In this document: one piece after another, positions 1 through 11,069 of the stretch
Numbering within the stretch: the first letter of the stretch is position 1
Layout of the letters: each line of letters starts with the position of its first letter
The notes under the pieces: generated by a model
The model's input: the letters and a program-made list of their open reading frames with translations, nothing else
Told to the model about the DNA's origin: nothing
Database searches by the model: none
Made by a program: the position numbers and the translations under genes
From: Tenodera sinensis
Lineage: Eukaryota; Arthropoda; Insecta; Mantodea; Mantidae
Direction of reading: 5' to 3'
Assembly: GCA_030765045.1 (NCBI GenBank)
Contig: CM060967.1
Location: 167,424,251 to 167,488,250 of the forward strand
DNA: 64,000 bases

Positions 1-290
1 ATCAGAAAATATGAGCAGACACTCTTCAAATGAAGTATCTTGAAAATAATTTCTACATTGTAATATAGATACATAATAAATCCAGATGTAACATAGCACT
101 TTTAATCACTTATTAATTGTTTTATAGATCCATAACTAATTATTGTTGCTTCAACAGTGAAATCATACATATTTAATGAACCTGCAAGCAAAGCAATTAT
201 GAACGCTTTTGTCCTTTAGTGATATGCAATAAAGGCATCATTACTAGGTATTTTTTCAGCCAAATTAAGACTTCTAACAGTTCAGAATAT

Positions 291-470
291 ATATTGAATT
301 GGGATATATTCTCCACCACTCTGTCCTCTATGTGATCTACTAGAGGGAATGTACCAAGACCACCTTCAGATATGCCCAGCCACTTCTAGCGTCCCATCCA
401 TCAGTGAAAAATATTGAAAAGCAAGAGGATTAATGACTTCGTCAGAAATCCAGCATTAGCTAACAACAAC
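291..470 (+). mobile_element. 5'-truncated LINE 3' end, with 12-bp target duplication
   Basis: It encodes a decayed C-terminal LINE ORF2 tail (SPLCPLCDL-like, then the SLSEIQH-stop equivalent) and ends in gctaacaacaac. The direct repeat agttcagaatat is at 279-290 and 471-482. The same 3' end recurs at 23059-23247. Confidence 0.85.
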
Positions 471-804
471 AGTTCAGAATATTTTAACCATTCATATTCA
501 AACACAGACCTTCAGGATTCGGAAGTCTCAATTCATTCAGTCAACAAAGGTGTATAAAGTGCTTTATAACCGAATTTAAGGACGTTTTGGTTCTTTCTTT
601 AGGGAGCACATGAGGTTGCTTTCATTTATATATAAAATTTGGACTTTAATTAATCAAGGCTGATGATAGAGACAACATATCCCACAAAGTTCTGCTGTAC
701 AAAGGAAGAGGAAAAACAAGAATGATAATAATAAATTTCAAATTTTATTTATAAATTAAGGAAGTTTGTCTTTACAATTTCAAGTCCCTAGGAAGTTTGT
801 TATA

Positions 805-1440
805 CCGGGTGGAAAGGAAGTCATTACATTAATTTAAACCAGTGATAGATCTCGATATTTTGTACCTTACATTTTTGTCTCTGACCATTTCCTACGGAGA
901 TTTTTTAGTTTTCTCGAAAACAAGCTGGCAACACTGCAGATTGTGTGGATTTCACTTTCCCTAGCTCAGTGCATAAACACAGTATCGATGTTTGTTGAGA
1001 ACACAAACAAATACCCTGCCTGGTCCTTCTGTGTTTGCTGCGTAAGTGTAGGCAAATCACAAGTGTTAGCTCCGAAAACAAAAGTGCCTGAGCTGTTTAC
1101 ATCCAAACCAACTCAATTCCCTGACCAACCTCTACACAATGTTGTCGACTCACTGCACATGTGAAAAAGCTGCTTGAAATATTCCTTCACATCTTTTAAG
1201 TGATTTAATTATTTTGAAACCCTGTGTGATGGCACATAATTACTACTGAAGTTATGTCAGAAATAAGTAACAAACCGTTATCTTCGTACATTCCTGTGGA
1301 ATTACGCATCCAAGTTGGATAAAAAACCATTTATTTCTTCGAAATTGGTTGATCAAAGAACAAAATGTCATTAGACTTTGTTTGTAATGCTTCTATGAAG
1401 CACATATTACAAGGAATGTAATGACTTCCCTTGCATCCTG
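805..1440 (+). mobile_element. MITE family M, copy 1 (terminal inverted repeats, TATA flanks)
   Basis: The ends are inverted: GGGTGGAAAGGAAGTCATTA on the left and TAATGACTTCCCTTGCATCC on the right, flanked by tata on each side. The interior has no open frame. Other copies are at 28357, 29061, 32107 and 43430. A TA-type duplication suggests a Tc1/mariner-superfamily driver. Confidence 0.8.
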
Positions 1441-2697
1441 TATACTTTGCTTTTATATTTAATGATTCTTTACTGCAAAATCTTTTGGTGTATGCAGACC
1501 TGTAGGTGCTACTTTGACATCTAAGGGAAGTGCAAAAGTTAAAAGCAAATTAAGGCGGGTGATACTGAAGACTAGCAAATCTTATACTTGTCCCTCCTAT
1601 TAGTGCCATCACATTTGGGATTTGCATCTTATGTGCTGAACTGAGAAATTATCATCATTAATTACACTCAGATAAATACTTGAAAATGATGCATGCCAGT
1701 CTGATCATGACTACAAATACCATATCTCTACAATACTTAGATCATGAGCTACGTTTATTCTCATTTTACATTCATTCAACATGGATAAGATAAAAAAACT
1801 ACTATCCACCTTTTTTATCTTTACGTGGTTGTCAATGAACATTCATTCAACACAGAAACCTGAAAAACACCACTGTCCATTGCTCTTGCATATAAAACAT
1901 CTACTACAAAATACAAACCACACAATTTGAAAAGGAATGAGTTAATCTTCAGTTTGTTTTCAGAGTAGTGGTGTGGTGTTATATTAAAGTGAATGTGTTA
2001 TGTTTCAAGCTCAAACTGAAATATTGTTAATATTATTAATTAAATTATTTGTTTGTCTTTTCCCCTGTGTTTTTGGTATGAGTGTGTGAACATGTCCATT
2101 GAAGCTGGGACAAGTGATATTTTCTATTAACAAACGTGCAGTGATTCACTTACATGACAGAAAAACTATAAGCTCTCCAAACAAAAATATAGGGCAATTA
2201 GATTTTTCAAACAGGAAGCTTGTGGTATAGGTAATGTATACACAGTGTCATGAATTGTAGTGAAGCAGTTTATCCAAACAAAAATGCAGGACATTTGTAT
2301 TTCAATCTCTGGGAAAAATCCACAGTTAGAAAGCGAGTTACTGGTTTGGGCAGTTTTGAAAAAGGTATTTCTTGGTTTAACAACAGCAAGGTAAGATTGT
2401 AATGTTTTAAAGATATTTAATGTGTTGTTTAATTATGGAAACAATGGGTGGCACCATGGTTGGGATGTAAAACATGCTCTGATGTACAGAGTTGTTGCCA
2501 GTACATGCCTATTACATTTGGCAACAATGCCCAGTGTTCATATGCCATTAAGTTTTGTACTTCCTCTTGTGCTTATGCACATTGCTCTTGAAACATCCTT
2601 GGGATTGTATCAAAGAAGGGAGGGAGATGTATGTTTAAGGGTGGTCAACATCATGCCATATTGACATAACTGCAAGATCTTCAACTCTCAAATGAAT
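1441..2697. other. Unassigned AT-rich sequence
   Basis: No convincing exon or repeat end is seen. A weak pogo/Tigger-like resemblance at about 2150-2400 was too decayed to call. Confidence 0.4.
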
Positions 2698-2757
2698 TCT
2701 AATTTGTTCTTACTTTAGAATCTTGTTGCTTCACTGTTAATAGCTTCAATTTCCTTA
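2698..2757 (+). repeat. Fragment of the foldback/Penelope-terminus repeat
   Basis: The sequence TTCTAATTTGTTCTTACTTT...CTTCACTGTTAATAGCTTCA matches the outer arm of the foldback element at 33513-33749 and the one at 20080-20230. Only one arm is present. Confidence 0.6.
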
Positions 2758-3051
2758 ATTATCTCAAATGAATGTTTAGGCCTTACATTTGATATTTTCA
2801 TACAATTTTTCTGTAGGGTTAATAATCTATCAATGTATACTATCTAACCACCAGAAGGAGGTGAGTTCAAAGTGTCCTATGTAAACATTTTCTACCATTC
2901 CCAACTCATGCTTTATGCATACTAGTATCATATACAGAGAGATCCAAATACATGGTACATACAGGGCTTTAGAACCGGTTCTTCACTGCTACCGCTACCG
3001 CGGCCGGGTTTGCTGCTACTAACAAGCCGCACGTAAAACACGTATAAAAAT

Positions 3052-3285
3052 CTTACCTTATAGAAAATTCTGGAAATGTCGTCCCTCCTCCGCTATACAG
3101 GCATTACATCGGGAAAACACATTCTGATTCACATGATTAAGTTGGGCTACTGTAATGTCTCTGATTTCATTTCTAATATTTTGTTTTAGTTCTTCCAGTG
3201 TATGAGGATTTTTCTTGTAAACTTTGTCTTTCAGGTTACTACCCCACACACTGTTAGATCCAACACCTGGTGTTTGTATCAGCTG
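3052..3285 (-). pseudogene. IS630/Tc1/mariner-type transposase C-terminus, relic
   Basis: The minus frame reads MWGSNLKDKVYKKNPHTLEE, then LKQNIRNEIRDITVAQL and a Cys-containing end CIAEEGRHFQNFL. This is the WGxLKDxVY...LEELKxxI...CI..GGHFxxL pattern of insect DDE transposases just after the catalytic core. The rest of the element is missing. A related piece is at 28860-29058. Confidence 0.7.
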
Positions 3286-3461
3286 CGACTAACACAAATG
3301 CCATATGGACTCATAGCTCGTGTTTATGATGCAACAAAACAATATTTACACAACAAAGTAATGCTAAAGGAATGTTTTAAGCATAAATTACACCATTTAT
3401 TGATCTTAATTCAAAAAACTTTTTAAAATATGGTCAAAATCACTTTTTAAAAAAGTTGTTT

Positions 3462-4180
3462 TCAAATGCCTGGAGCTTGGTTGACACCATTAGTCCTCTT
3501 GCTTCCCAATAGAGTCCCTTTTCTGTCAACTGCAGTGGAGCAAATACTCCTTGCTCAGGAGAACATTTTCTCCACACAAGGAACACCCATCAGTTCTAGG
3601 GACGATTCCCATTCTATGAAGGTGGTCATCAAGACAATCATGGCCTGTTTCTAATCTGAAGAGCCCCTGTTCTTCTTGGGAGATGTTTAATTTTTGCAGC
3701 AAATTTAGCGGTGTCTTCGTAGTTCTTGTTTTGAAGGTGTTTCTTATTCTGTTCTCTTCCTTTGTGCTGTATTTTCTATATTAGCTTCTGTTGCCTACTT
3801 TGTAGAGATATCTCTTGTTGTTCTTTAGTGAATTTTGGAGCCTTTCTTTCCCAGAGGTGTCTGCTTTCTCATTGCTCAGTAATCCCACTTGTGAAGGTAC
3901 TCATTGTAATACAATGTGTTTACCTTGTGCTTCTTCAATTTTATATATGGTTCTGATGTCTTGGATGATCAGGGTGTTTTGTTGGTAGCCATTGAATTTA
4001 TCAGTATACTATGTTGGGCCTGTAGACTATGTTCTGTAATGCGATTTCTATTCCCTGCTTCGAAATTTGTTGCTCCTGGTCCAAGTGAAATGTATTGGGA
4101 AAAGATTTCACTGTATATTCCAACATTTTTAAAAATGTTGGACCTATGATTCTCTAGCTGTTTTAGAAAGATAGCCATAG
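3462..4180 (-). pseudogene. LINE ORF2 RNase H and C-terminal region, frameshifted relic
   Basis: Reading the minus strand across frames: an RNase H end (LLSNEKADTSGKKG near 3870), then TGHDCLDDHLHRMGI, a CSLCGENVLL zinc-knuckle-like segment and LYWEARGLMVSTKLQ at the end. The order equals that in the better LINE at 37532-39004. Multiple stops and shifts show it is dead. Confidence 0.7.
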
Positions 4181-4423
4181 TCTCGATGACAAGTATTCAA
4201 CCTCTCCTTGCAGCTGCAATTCAACAAGGCATGCTATGGATAAGATCTGCGATCTCCTCTTGTGGTATGAACTTCCATTCCAACCAAAGTGCAGTCCAAA
4301 GGCCTGCCAGTGAATCAGGAGATCAACCCATAGCACACTTCATAAGCATGTCTCAGCTGATTTTATTGGCCACACTGTGCATTCAATACCAACCACATCC
4401 AGGAACTGGGAAACACACAGAGC

Positions 4424-4605
4424 AATGTTTGAGAGGTAGAACTGGAACTTAAAAATTCAATGCCACAACTGGGATTTGAACCACAGACCTTCCGCTTACC
4501 GGGCGACTGCTCTAACCTCTCAAACATTGCCCACACACGGCTTGTGTGTTTAAAAACACCAACAGTAAGTTTATTGGCATAAATAAATAAATAATAATTA
4601 ACACA
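4424..4605. repeat. tRNA-derived SINE (family S1), inverted two-part copy
   Basis: The left part (minus) carries the tRNA-like B box GGTTCAAATCCCAGTTGTGG. The right part (plus) carries the body ctctcaaacattgcccacac...ggcataaataaata. They are joined head to head, as in the larger foldback at 49488-50163. Confidence 0.75.
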
Positions 4606-4608
4606 GCA

Positions 4609-4675
4609 ATGTTGTTGGCTAATGCTGGATTTCTGACAATGAAGTCATTAGTCCTCTTGCTCTTCAATATTTTTC
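4609..4675 (-). mobile_element. Short LINE/TSE 3' tail fragment
   Basis: The minus strand reads the 3' tail shared by the local LINE and the TSE family (AAAATATTGAAGAGCAAGAG...ATCCAGCATTAGCCAACAAC). Confidence 0.7.
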
Positions 4676-5571
4676 AACAATGTGTGGATGAGCATTGTCG
4701 TGCATAAAGATACTGTCACCTATAATGTGTGTAAAAGTTATTACATGATCAGCAAAAATTTCTTCAATGTACCAATGATCTGTTAGTAAACATTCTTGAT
4801 GGACAGCAGTTCCAATACTGAACCTTCATTAACCCTTTCATGCCTGAATTATTTTGCTACTTATGCCGTTCTTCCTCTAATTCGAAACCGGTTTAGATTA
4901 GGTGGTCTGCGACACCTTCAGCCTGCTGGCTTGAATAGCCATGATCGTTGAGGCAACACGTAGTGCGCTGGCCATGCACTCAAAGCCTGAGGTCGTGAGT
5001 TCGAGTCTCGGCAACCGCAGTAAAATGTGCCTGTGGTAAAGGACGGGGAGGGCCCACGTAAAATAATCGGTGTGATGGCATGCGTGGATGATGATGGGGT
5101 ATCATTTGACTGCGGTTGCATGGATTTTGCTTCTTTTCTTATAAAAAAAAAACACAATATAAATTGTAAAAAAAATAATCTTTTACAATTCAAAACGTCT
5201 CAAATAGGTATTTTTAATTGGTGACAGACAGTATAACAAGAATATAGCAGAAAAAAAAGTTAAAACTAGTACAAATAGGAAAAAAAGCCTATGTATCTTA
5301 TAATACACACCAGGCATGAAGGGGTTAAGAGGTGTCCTTGAAGAGGAAGTCCAAAGTACATAGCATTATCCTGGTCTTCTTCAGACACTCCCTTACATTT
5401 GATGCCTCTAAACAGAACTTGCTCTCATTCTTGAAGAGCACCATGCTCCACAGCTCCATTGTCAGTTTTGAGGAGAGCAAGCAAGTTTCAATTGAGTACA
5501 GGGTTCCTTTTACAGGTCTCCTCGATTTCTCCCAGCATGCAATACTTTTTGCAGTAATTTCTGCAAAATAA
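4676..5571 (-). pseudogene. Tc1-like transposase relic split by a TTAA-flanked MITE
   Basis: Two minus-strand pieces flank the MITE at 4833-5324. The upstream piece (5571-5329) has WSMVLFKNESKFCLEA, resembling the W..VLFSDESKF motif of the first catalytic Asp region. The downstream piece (4828-4676) has WYIEEIFADHVITFTHIIGD and then MHDNAHPHI, the second Asp block. Order and strand agree, so one Tc1-like gene was interrupted. The first Asp reads as Asn (KNESKF). Confidence 0.7.
4833..5324. mobile_element. piggyBac-like MITE with TTAA target duplications
   Basis: TTAA at 4829-4832 and 5325-5328 flank inverted ends CCCTTTCATGCCTG and CAGGCATGAAGGGG. The interior (about 4900-5155) contains a tRNA-like stretch with B box GAGTTCGAGTCTC on the plus strand, followed by an A-rich run, which looks like a nested SINE. 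No transposase is present. Confidence 0.8.
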
Positions 5572-6194
5572 AATCATGCAATGGGCAGTTCAATGGATGT
5601 AGATGTGGTGTAATCTAACTTAATCACACATTATATACTTTAAAGCAGATAAGGATTGGAAGGCAAATAATGGGTAGCATATCAGAAAGTTAAATAGAAA
5701 TCTACCTTTAATTGAACACTAGTTGAAAAAGGTTCACCATCTTTAGTTTACAGAGCATCATTGCTGCTAAAAGTGACAAGATGTGACCTTGGAACCAAAG
5801 ATGCCAGACATCATCTTGGGTAGGTTTTGTTAACAGAATTTTCATCTATATCTTAAAGTATGTTACATTAATAACACTGCATCTTTCACATCGAACAGTG
5901 TTCTAAAGTCAGTTGTCACCAGCTTGTTACTTTTAGTTATGGAAATAAGTATGCAAGTTCATTTATGCTATAAATTTTGTGTATGTTGGATTTTGTGACA
6001 GTGATGTATGCCATGGTTGCCAACCTGTACGATAATTTGAGTGTATGATAGCTTGATACCGGCAAAATATCATTTTCACTGGTTTGTTACACCAGAGAAA
6101 TGAAATTAATTACAAATAGCGACACCACCTTTGCCCTAGGTACCCCTCTAAGGCAACCATTTCATATCCTAATAATCCTACCTGTATCCTCTTA
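5572..6194. other. Unassigned spacer, possible hAT 5' remnant
   Basis: No open frame or repeat end is recognised. It may belong to the hAT relic that follows. Confidence 0.3.
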
Positions 6195-6638
6195 TTGCCA
6201 GTGTACCCAGAACTGGTAATCTCAATGAAGAAAATTGATGATCAATGGAAAAAACTCGGAATAAGTGATATTCCGTGTGAAATAAAGAACATGCCCGAAC
6301 CTGACAGTTTCTGGAGTGCTGTTAAAGACACATATCACCTTGGTGGAAATACTGATTTCAAAGAACTGGCGGAGGTTGCATTATCAATGATTTCATTGCC
6401 CCAGAGAAACATTTCTTGTGAAAGAGTTTTTTCTACATTGGGTTTAATAAAAACCAAAATTAGAAACAGATTGGGGGTAGATATGGTAAGTAGACTTATT
6501 CTGTTTTCTCAGCTTATGGAAGAATGTGGTGGGTCCGAAAATCTGCAAATCACCATGAAGATGTTAAAGTTTATCTCAACAACCAATTTGTATAATGCTG
6601 CAACAGATGAGGAAGATGATGAACTTTCAGATGAATAG
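6195..6638 (+). pseudogene. hAT transposase C-terminal dimerisation domain fragment
   Basis: An open stretch of 147 codons includes FKELAEVALSMISLPQRNIS, CERVFSTLGLIKTKIRNRLG and LILFSQLM, the hAT dimerisation pattern, and ends with an acidic tail and a natural stop. The N-terminal BED finger and catalytic core are absent upstream. The intact frame suggests recent origin or, less likely, a host-retained gene. No terminal repeats were identified. Confidence 0.75.
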
Positions 6639-7219
6639 TGCAACAAACATAAGCGCTGAAGTCGTAATACTGATTAAGGTTATCAATCGTGTAAGCGGAT
6701 ACCATAAACGTCAATACTATTATGCTGCTATAGTTATTGTTGTAGCATTGGTTTATGATGTACGATAATTTTCAATCCAAATCCATAATTTTGAGTGCCT
6801 GGTGCATGTTTGTTTACATGATGACCTAACTGAAAGTAGCAATTCAGAGACAATTGCTACCTACAGAATGGCTAGTATTCAACTTTACACATTTTCTGGA
6901 TAAAAATGTTATTAACAAAGACTACCCAGAATGGCATGAATTATTATCATGTTTAAAGGATGAACTGCATATCACTTCCATGCTATATGTGGTGCAGGCA
7001 TTTTTATATATCTTCATTCTGGTACTGACAACCCTCTCAGTATTTTTAACTTTTCATAACCAGTATTCAATTTCATTACATTTTTGTAACTGACATGACC
7101 AACACATATTGTAATTATTCATTCCACAAATAATGCCATTTAAGGCCAGCTTCTGGTAGAGTATATATCCCATAATTAATGCATTACATTTTGCCAGCAC
7201 ATCATACATTGCCTGGATC
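6639..7219. other. Unassigned AT-rich spacer
   Basis: It holds no recognised gene. The ORF at 6854-7093 looks hydrophobic by chance and lacks family signals. Confidence 0.3.
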
Positions 7220-7223
7220 TTAA

Positions 7224-8097
7224 CCTCTTCAGCGATATGGACGTGAAATCACGTCCATTTAAAATTACGGATGAGCGATATGGGCGTGTATATACGTCCT
7301 GTGCGTTTGTGCATTTAACCCTTACTTATCCCTTATCTAACTCAACTTATTTTAATTTTCCCTTTATGAAACTTTTAAGTAAAGTCTATATACTTTACTG
7401 GCTTACCTTTATATGTTCCTTGTGCAGTGATATGCCTCAAAACAGGGATAAAGACACAAGGGTACATCTCCACATTCGCAAATTCTTTTCTTGCGGCACA
7501 TGAAACACTTTCTTTGCTGTTGGTGGTATCCTTTTAGGATAATGTTTTCCTTGAAGTCTGAGGGGTGCAGGGGTTCTGGATTTTCTATCCCCAACGTGGT
7601 ATTGTTCAATTAGGCTGCAAGCTAATGATAGTCGGAAGTCCAGGTAGGTCATTGTCCTGTGTGGGTTTAGAGCTCTCCAAATTACCAAACAATTGTATAT
7701 GGTTATATCCAGTTGGTGCAGAAATACCTTTTTATACCACTTCTCCCTTCAGCTACAAGCAGGAAAGTATATGTATGTATTTCAACAAAGAAAGAAATGG
7801 AGTCTACTAAGTTACGAAACACGCATAAGCTAAAGTTTCGAACTGCTGTATTCTGATGACTCACAGACCACGCATACACTATGCTCTGTTTTGCTGACGC
7901 ATAAGCCACACATACAATGGGTCGACTACTGTTTCTTTCAGAGAACTTATAACGAGTTTTATACCAGTTTTTGTTTCATTAAAATAATATTTACACAAAA
8001 TACAGCTGTGTATATATGAAGCACTGTTAGCACATTTAACAATTTAAATGCTAGCAGTTCTCGGCTCGGACGTTTTAAATGGCCATCGCTCAAGAGG
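7224..8097 (-). mobile_element. Internally deleted piggyBac with cysteine-rich C-terminus
   Basis: TTAA at 7220-7223 and 8098-8101 flank inverted ends CCTCTTCAGCGATATGG and CCATCGCTCAAGAGG. The minus strand keeps the transposase end: YLDFRLSLACSLIEQY, then CFMCRKKRICECGDVPLCLY and PCFEAYH, which is the Cys-rich zinc-binding domain that ends many piggyBac proteins. A frameshift separates the two parts and the catalytic core is deleted. Confidence 0.85.
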
Positions 8098-8129
8098 TTA
8101 AGGAGGACTCAAGTACAATCTGTAATCAT

Positions 8130-8428
8130 TACTTTCCATATATCAGGCCAATCAATAATAATTGTTCTAACACACTCAAAAGGTGTGTACCTAAACTTCA
8201 AAAGGTAGAATTGGAAATGAAAAAGTCAATGCCAATAGCTGCAGGATTTGAACTACGGACCTTCCACTCTACCTGCAGCTGCTCTTAACCACTGAACTAC
8301 CATGGCAACTTGGTGATACAGGCTTAAATTCTTCCAACAGATTTGCATTTTCCTGGGACACCACAAGGGAATTTCACGTTCAAGACATATACCCCAATCT
8401 CGACTTGCAATTGTAAATATAGTGGACA
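8130..8428 (-). repeat. tRNA-derived SINE family S1 copy
   Basis: The minus strand shows the A-box region gtagttcagtggtt and the B-box region gtagttcaaatcctgcagc, with the S1 body to the left. Confidence 0.7.
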
Positions 8429-8524
8429 CAGCTTATCAGCAGTTCCCAAGAATTCAATATGGCCAACATTATACTAAGCTGCAGACGAAATTACACACAA
8501 AGCAGTACTGCCAACGTACATAAT
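8429..8524 (+). repeat. Dispersed repeat shared with the right window edge
   Basis: The segment cagcttatcagcagttccca...aagcagtactgccaac matches 63903-64000 at roughly 80% identity by eye. Its class is unknown. Confidence 0.65.
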
Positions 8525-8946
8525 AAAACCATTATTTCTAACCTCAAATATCATCGGGTTAAAGTAACATGCTTTCAAATAATAATGATGCTTGAACACT
8601 GTTACCACACAATACATGATGAATCTACTCACCTTCGACAAATCTTGTTCTGCAATAACACTTTTGGATAAAATCACTTTCAAGTGCTAAATATAATATA
8701 TAAAGGCCGGAGGGATGTGCGCTTGCATGCAATACAGGTTAGCAGAGTATGAATGACGTCAGAAGCATAGCACTGCCATCAAATATGCAAACAACTGCCA
8801 CTATAGAAGCAAGAGTCGAAAACAATGTACCATGGTACTCTGCGAACTAGTGACTTGCAAGTGTATGCAGACGCCAATAATTACAAGATGGGGTACTTGA
8901 ATAGAGGCCGTCACGTATTATGCGGTGCATTACAGTGAAATTGTAA

Positions 8947-9450
8947 ATGTTATTAGCGCTATGTGATGCAGATTTATCTGCTATTGTAACTGCAAAGTCT
9001 CTGATATCACATGAGCTATTTGAAAATCTTCAGTTCATATCCAACAATTTTGCAATGTGGTCCAAAGCTATCGAGCAATTACACAAATCGGGTTTGGAAA
9101 TGTCCAAGGGCATAAGCATAACAGAATACTTAGCTAATTCAATTAATAAGATACCTCTTGTGCCAGGTATCGAAAAGGTAAAAGCTAAATTCCAGAAAGT
9201 CGAAAACAAAAATATGGGTAATCAAGCTATGTGTGAAATTTTGAAAATGAGTTAGAAGGAAAACATGCCAGATGACAGAGTGGCACTCTTTACATTTGCA
9301 CCTCTGACATCATGTGATGTAGAAAGAAGTTTTTCACTGTTTAAAAACTGATTCAGTGATAGGCGCCAAAATTTCACATTTAATAATTTACAAATGTACA
9401 CTGTAACCCAGTGTAATGCACTCTATGATGATATGGTTAATAAATAGCAG
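8947..9450 (+). pseudogene. hAT-like (CGGBP1-type) transposase C-terminal relic
   Basis: An ORF of 102 codons (MLLALCDADLSAIVTAKSLI...) continues past one stop into LFTFAPLTSCDVERSFSLFK and FSDRRQNFTFNNLQMY, the hAT dimerisation signature with consensus LTSxDVERSFSxxK. It is the same subfamily as the elements at 20605 and 45383. It carries stops near 9255 and 9350. Confidence 0.75.
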
Positions 9451-10059
9451 TATGTATAAGCGTTTAAGTGCAATTCCAGAATGCATAGTTTATGATGCTT
9501 TTAGGTTGTACTGCAGTGAGGTGGTTTTCATGGTCAGGTTGTACCTACCTGCAGTTGTTTACATGCGTGAGCGATAACACAGTCCATGTGGAGTGTAGCT
9601 ATGGAAAAACGCACATGCCTCTGGCCTTTAGTAATATATATTATATACACTACTGTGTTGCAAACACAAATAATAAGAACAGTAACTATAACTGCATATA
9701 CTGCTCTAAAACAATTCAAGACAAGACCGCACCAACACGAGTAATACAATACGTTCACAGATTAATTAATACAGCATCTAAACAGAGTCTTGTTTTAAAA
9801 TCTATCAGTTGGCCGTGTTAAAAAACAAGGGCTTCTGTGGCAACATAACGGATGCAATTAACACCAACTATGGCCATAGCTTTACCATGGTTATATTTTA
9901 CAAACAGTTGGCGGTACTAATGCAACCTAACAGATGGAGTATCACCAAATATAACCAGACCATGCCATAATGCGGGGAAAATGTCACAGTTGTTTTTTGG
10001 GGAATCCCAATAAGCTGTTTTCTCTATACTTAAATTCCAAGCTGAAAGGTTTTTAATTA
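9451..10059. other. Unassigned spacer
   Basis: I see no gene or element end here. The two overlapping ORFs at 9492-9821 have no family resemblance. Confidence 0.3.
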
Positions 10060-10400
10060 ATTTCCACATCAGGCCAATCAATGATAAGTGTTCTAATGCA
10101 CACTAAGTATATGTGTAGGTAAACTTTTAAAAGGTAGGATCAGAAATGAAAAATTCAATGCCATAGCTGGGGTGTTAACCACCGACATGCCCTCAAATTC
10201 TTCAATGATTTAATTTTCCCTTGGACCATAAGGGGCTAATATTCAAGACACTTCAATGGTGACTTACAATTGCAGGTACTTCAGTCCCAAGCTTAAAAGT
10301 TTTTAATTAACGGTTTCCATATATCAGGCCAATCAATGATAATGGATTGTTCTAACCACATAAACCATGTGTAGATAAACTTTGAAAGGTAAAATTATAA
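10060..10400 (-). repeat. Two partial S1 SINE fragments
   Basis: Both begin with the shared phrase tcaggccaatcaatgataa (at about 10070 and 10325). The first has the decayed tRNA-like part and cataaggggc body. Confidence 0.55.
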
Positions 10401-10750
10401 ACAGTAATATTTTTAATAGCATTTCAAGGTACAAGCCATAAAAATAGCAAAACATGTTAATAGGAGAATATTTATTGTGTAATGTATGTCATTAATAGTT
10501 TTCTTGCATGACACTGGGAATTTTTTAGTTTTACAAATTTGTCGCTAGCATATCTATTAAACATATGTATGGTTTTACATGCCACTGGACATTTTTTAAT
10601 TTTGCTAGTACATCTATTAAACGCATGTATCATTTAACTTTAAAAGTATTCCCAGTTAAGAGGTTCAAGAAAAGCGTTTTAACATTTAAAGCAAAACACA
10701 TCTGGTGATTCGAAGTGCATTATGAAGTTTTAAGGTACAAAACCATTAGC

Positions 10751-10756
10751 TTTATT
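10751..10756 (-). promoter_or_regulatory. Candidate CSN3 polyadenylation signal AATAAA
   Basis: A canonical AATAAA on the minus strand lies about 160 bases past the CSN3 stop codon. It is the first such hexamer I see downstream. Position fits, but no transcript end is visible. Confidence 0.45.
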
Positions 10757-10913
10757 GAGAATTCAATTGGAACAGAAAACGCGAGACCTCAATGAACTGA
10801 GGATAACCATCTAAGAATTCTAATAATCTGCCATATACAGGAACTGAAACTCGCACTCACGACAGTATCCACAATGGTATCACAACTCCATATAAACTGA
10901 TGGTATGTACACA

Positions 10914-11069
10914 TCACATTGAATAGGTGGTGATCTTGGAGCCTTGTGAAGGTGCTGGTGGAAGATCATCATCTGGGGCACCACAAGATTTTTTAACATA
11001 TTGTGGATTTACCATAATATCTTCTTCCATAGACTGTATTTTGCGGTCCAGATCTGTGCATACAGCCAT
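10914..11069 (-). CDS. CSN3: CSN3 terminal coding exon 8 (residues 384-434) with stop
   Basis: The acceptor is ttatag. The exon begins ATGGCTGTATGC and encodes MAVCTDLDRKIQSMEEDIMV, then NPQYVKKSCG, an acidic/proline stretch and TTYSM, with TGA at 10916-10914. The NPQxVxKS motif and short tail match the CSN3 carboxyl terminus. Confidence 0.94.
   Translation of the reverse strand: MAVCTDLDRKIQSMEEDIMVNPQYVKKSCGAPDDDLPPAPSQGSKITTYSM

Noticed and set aside
2963..3020. hAT-like end cagggctttagaaccggttc with a 12-bp palindrome agaaccggttct
   Set aside because: No matching opposite end or 8-bp duplication was found.
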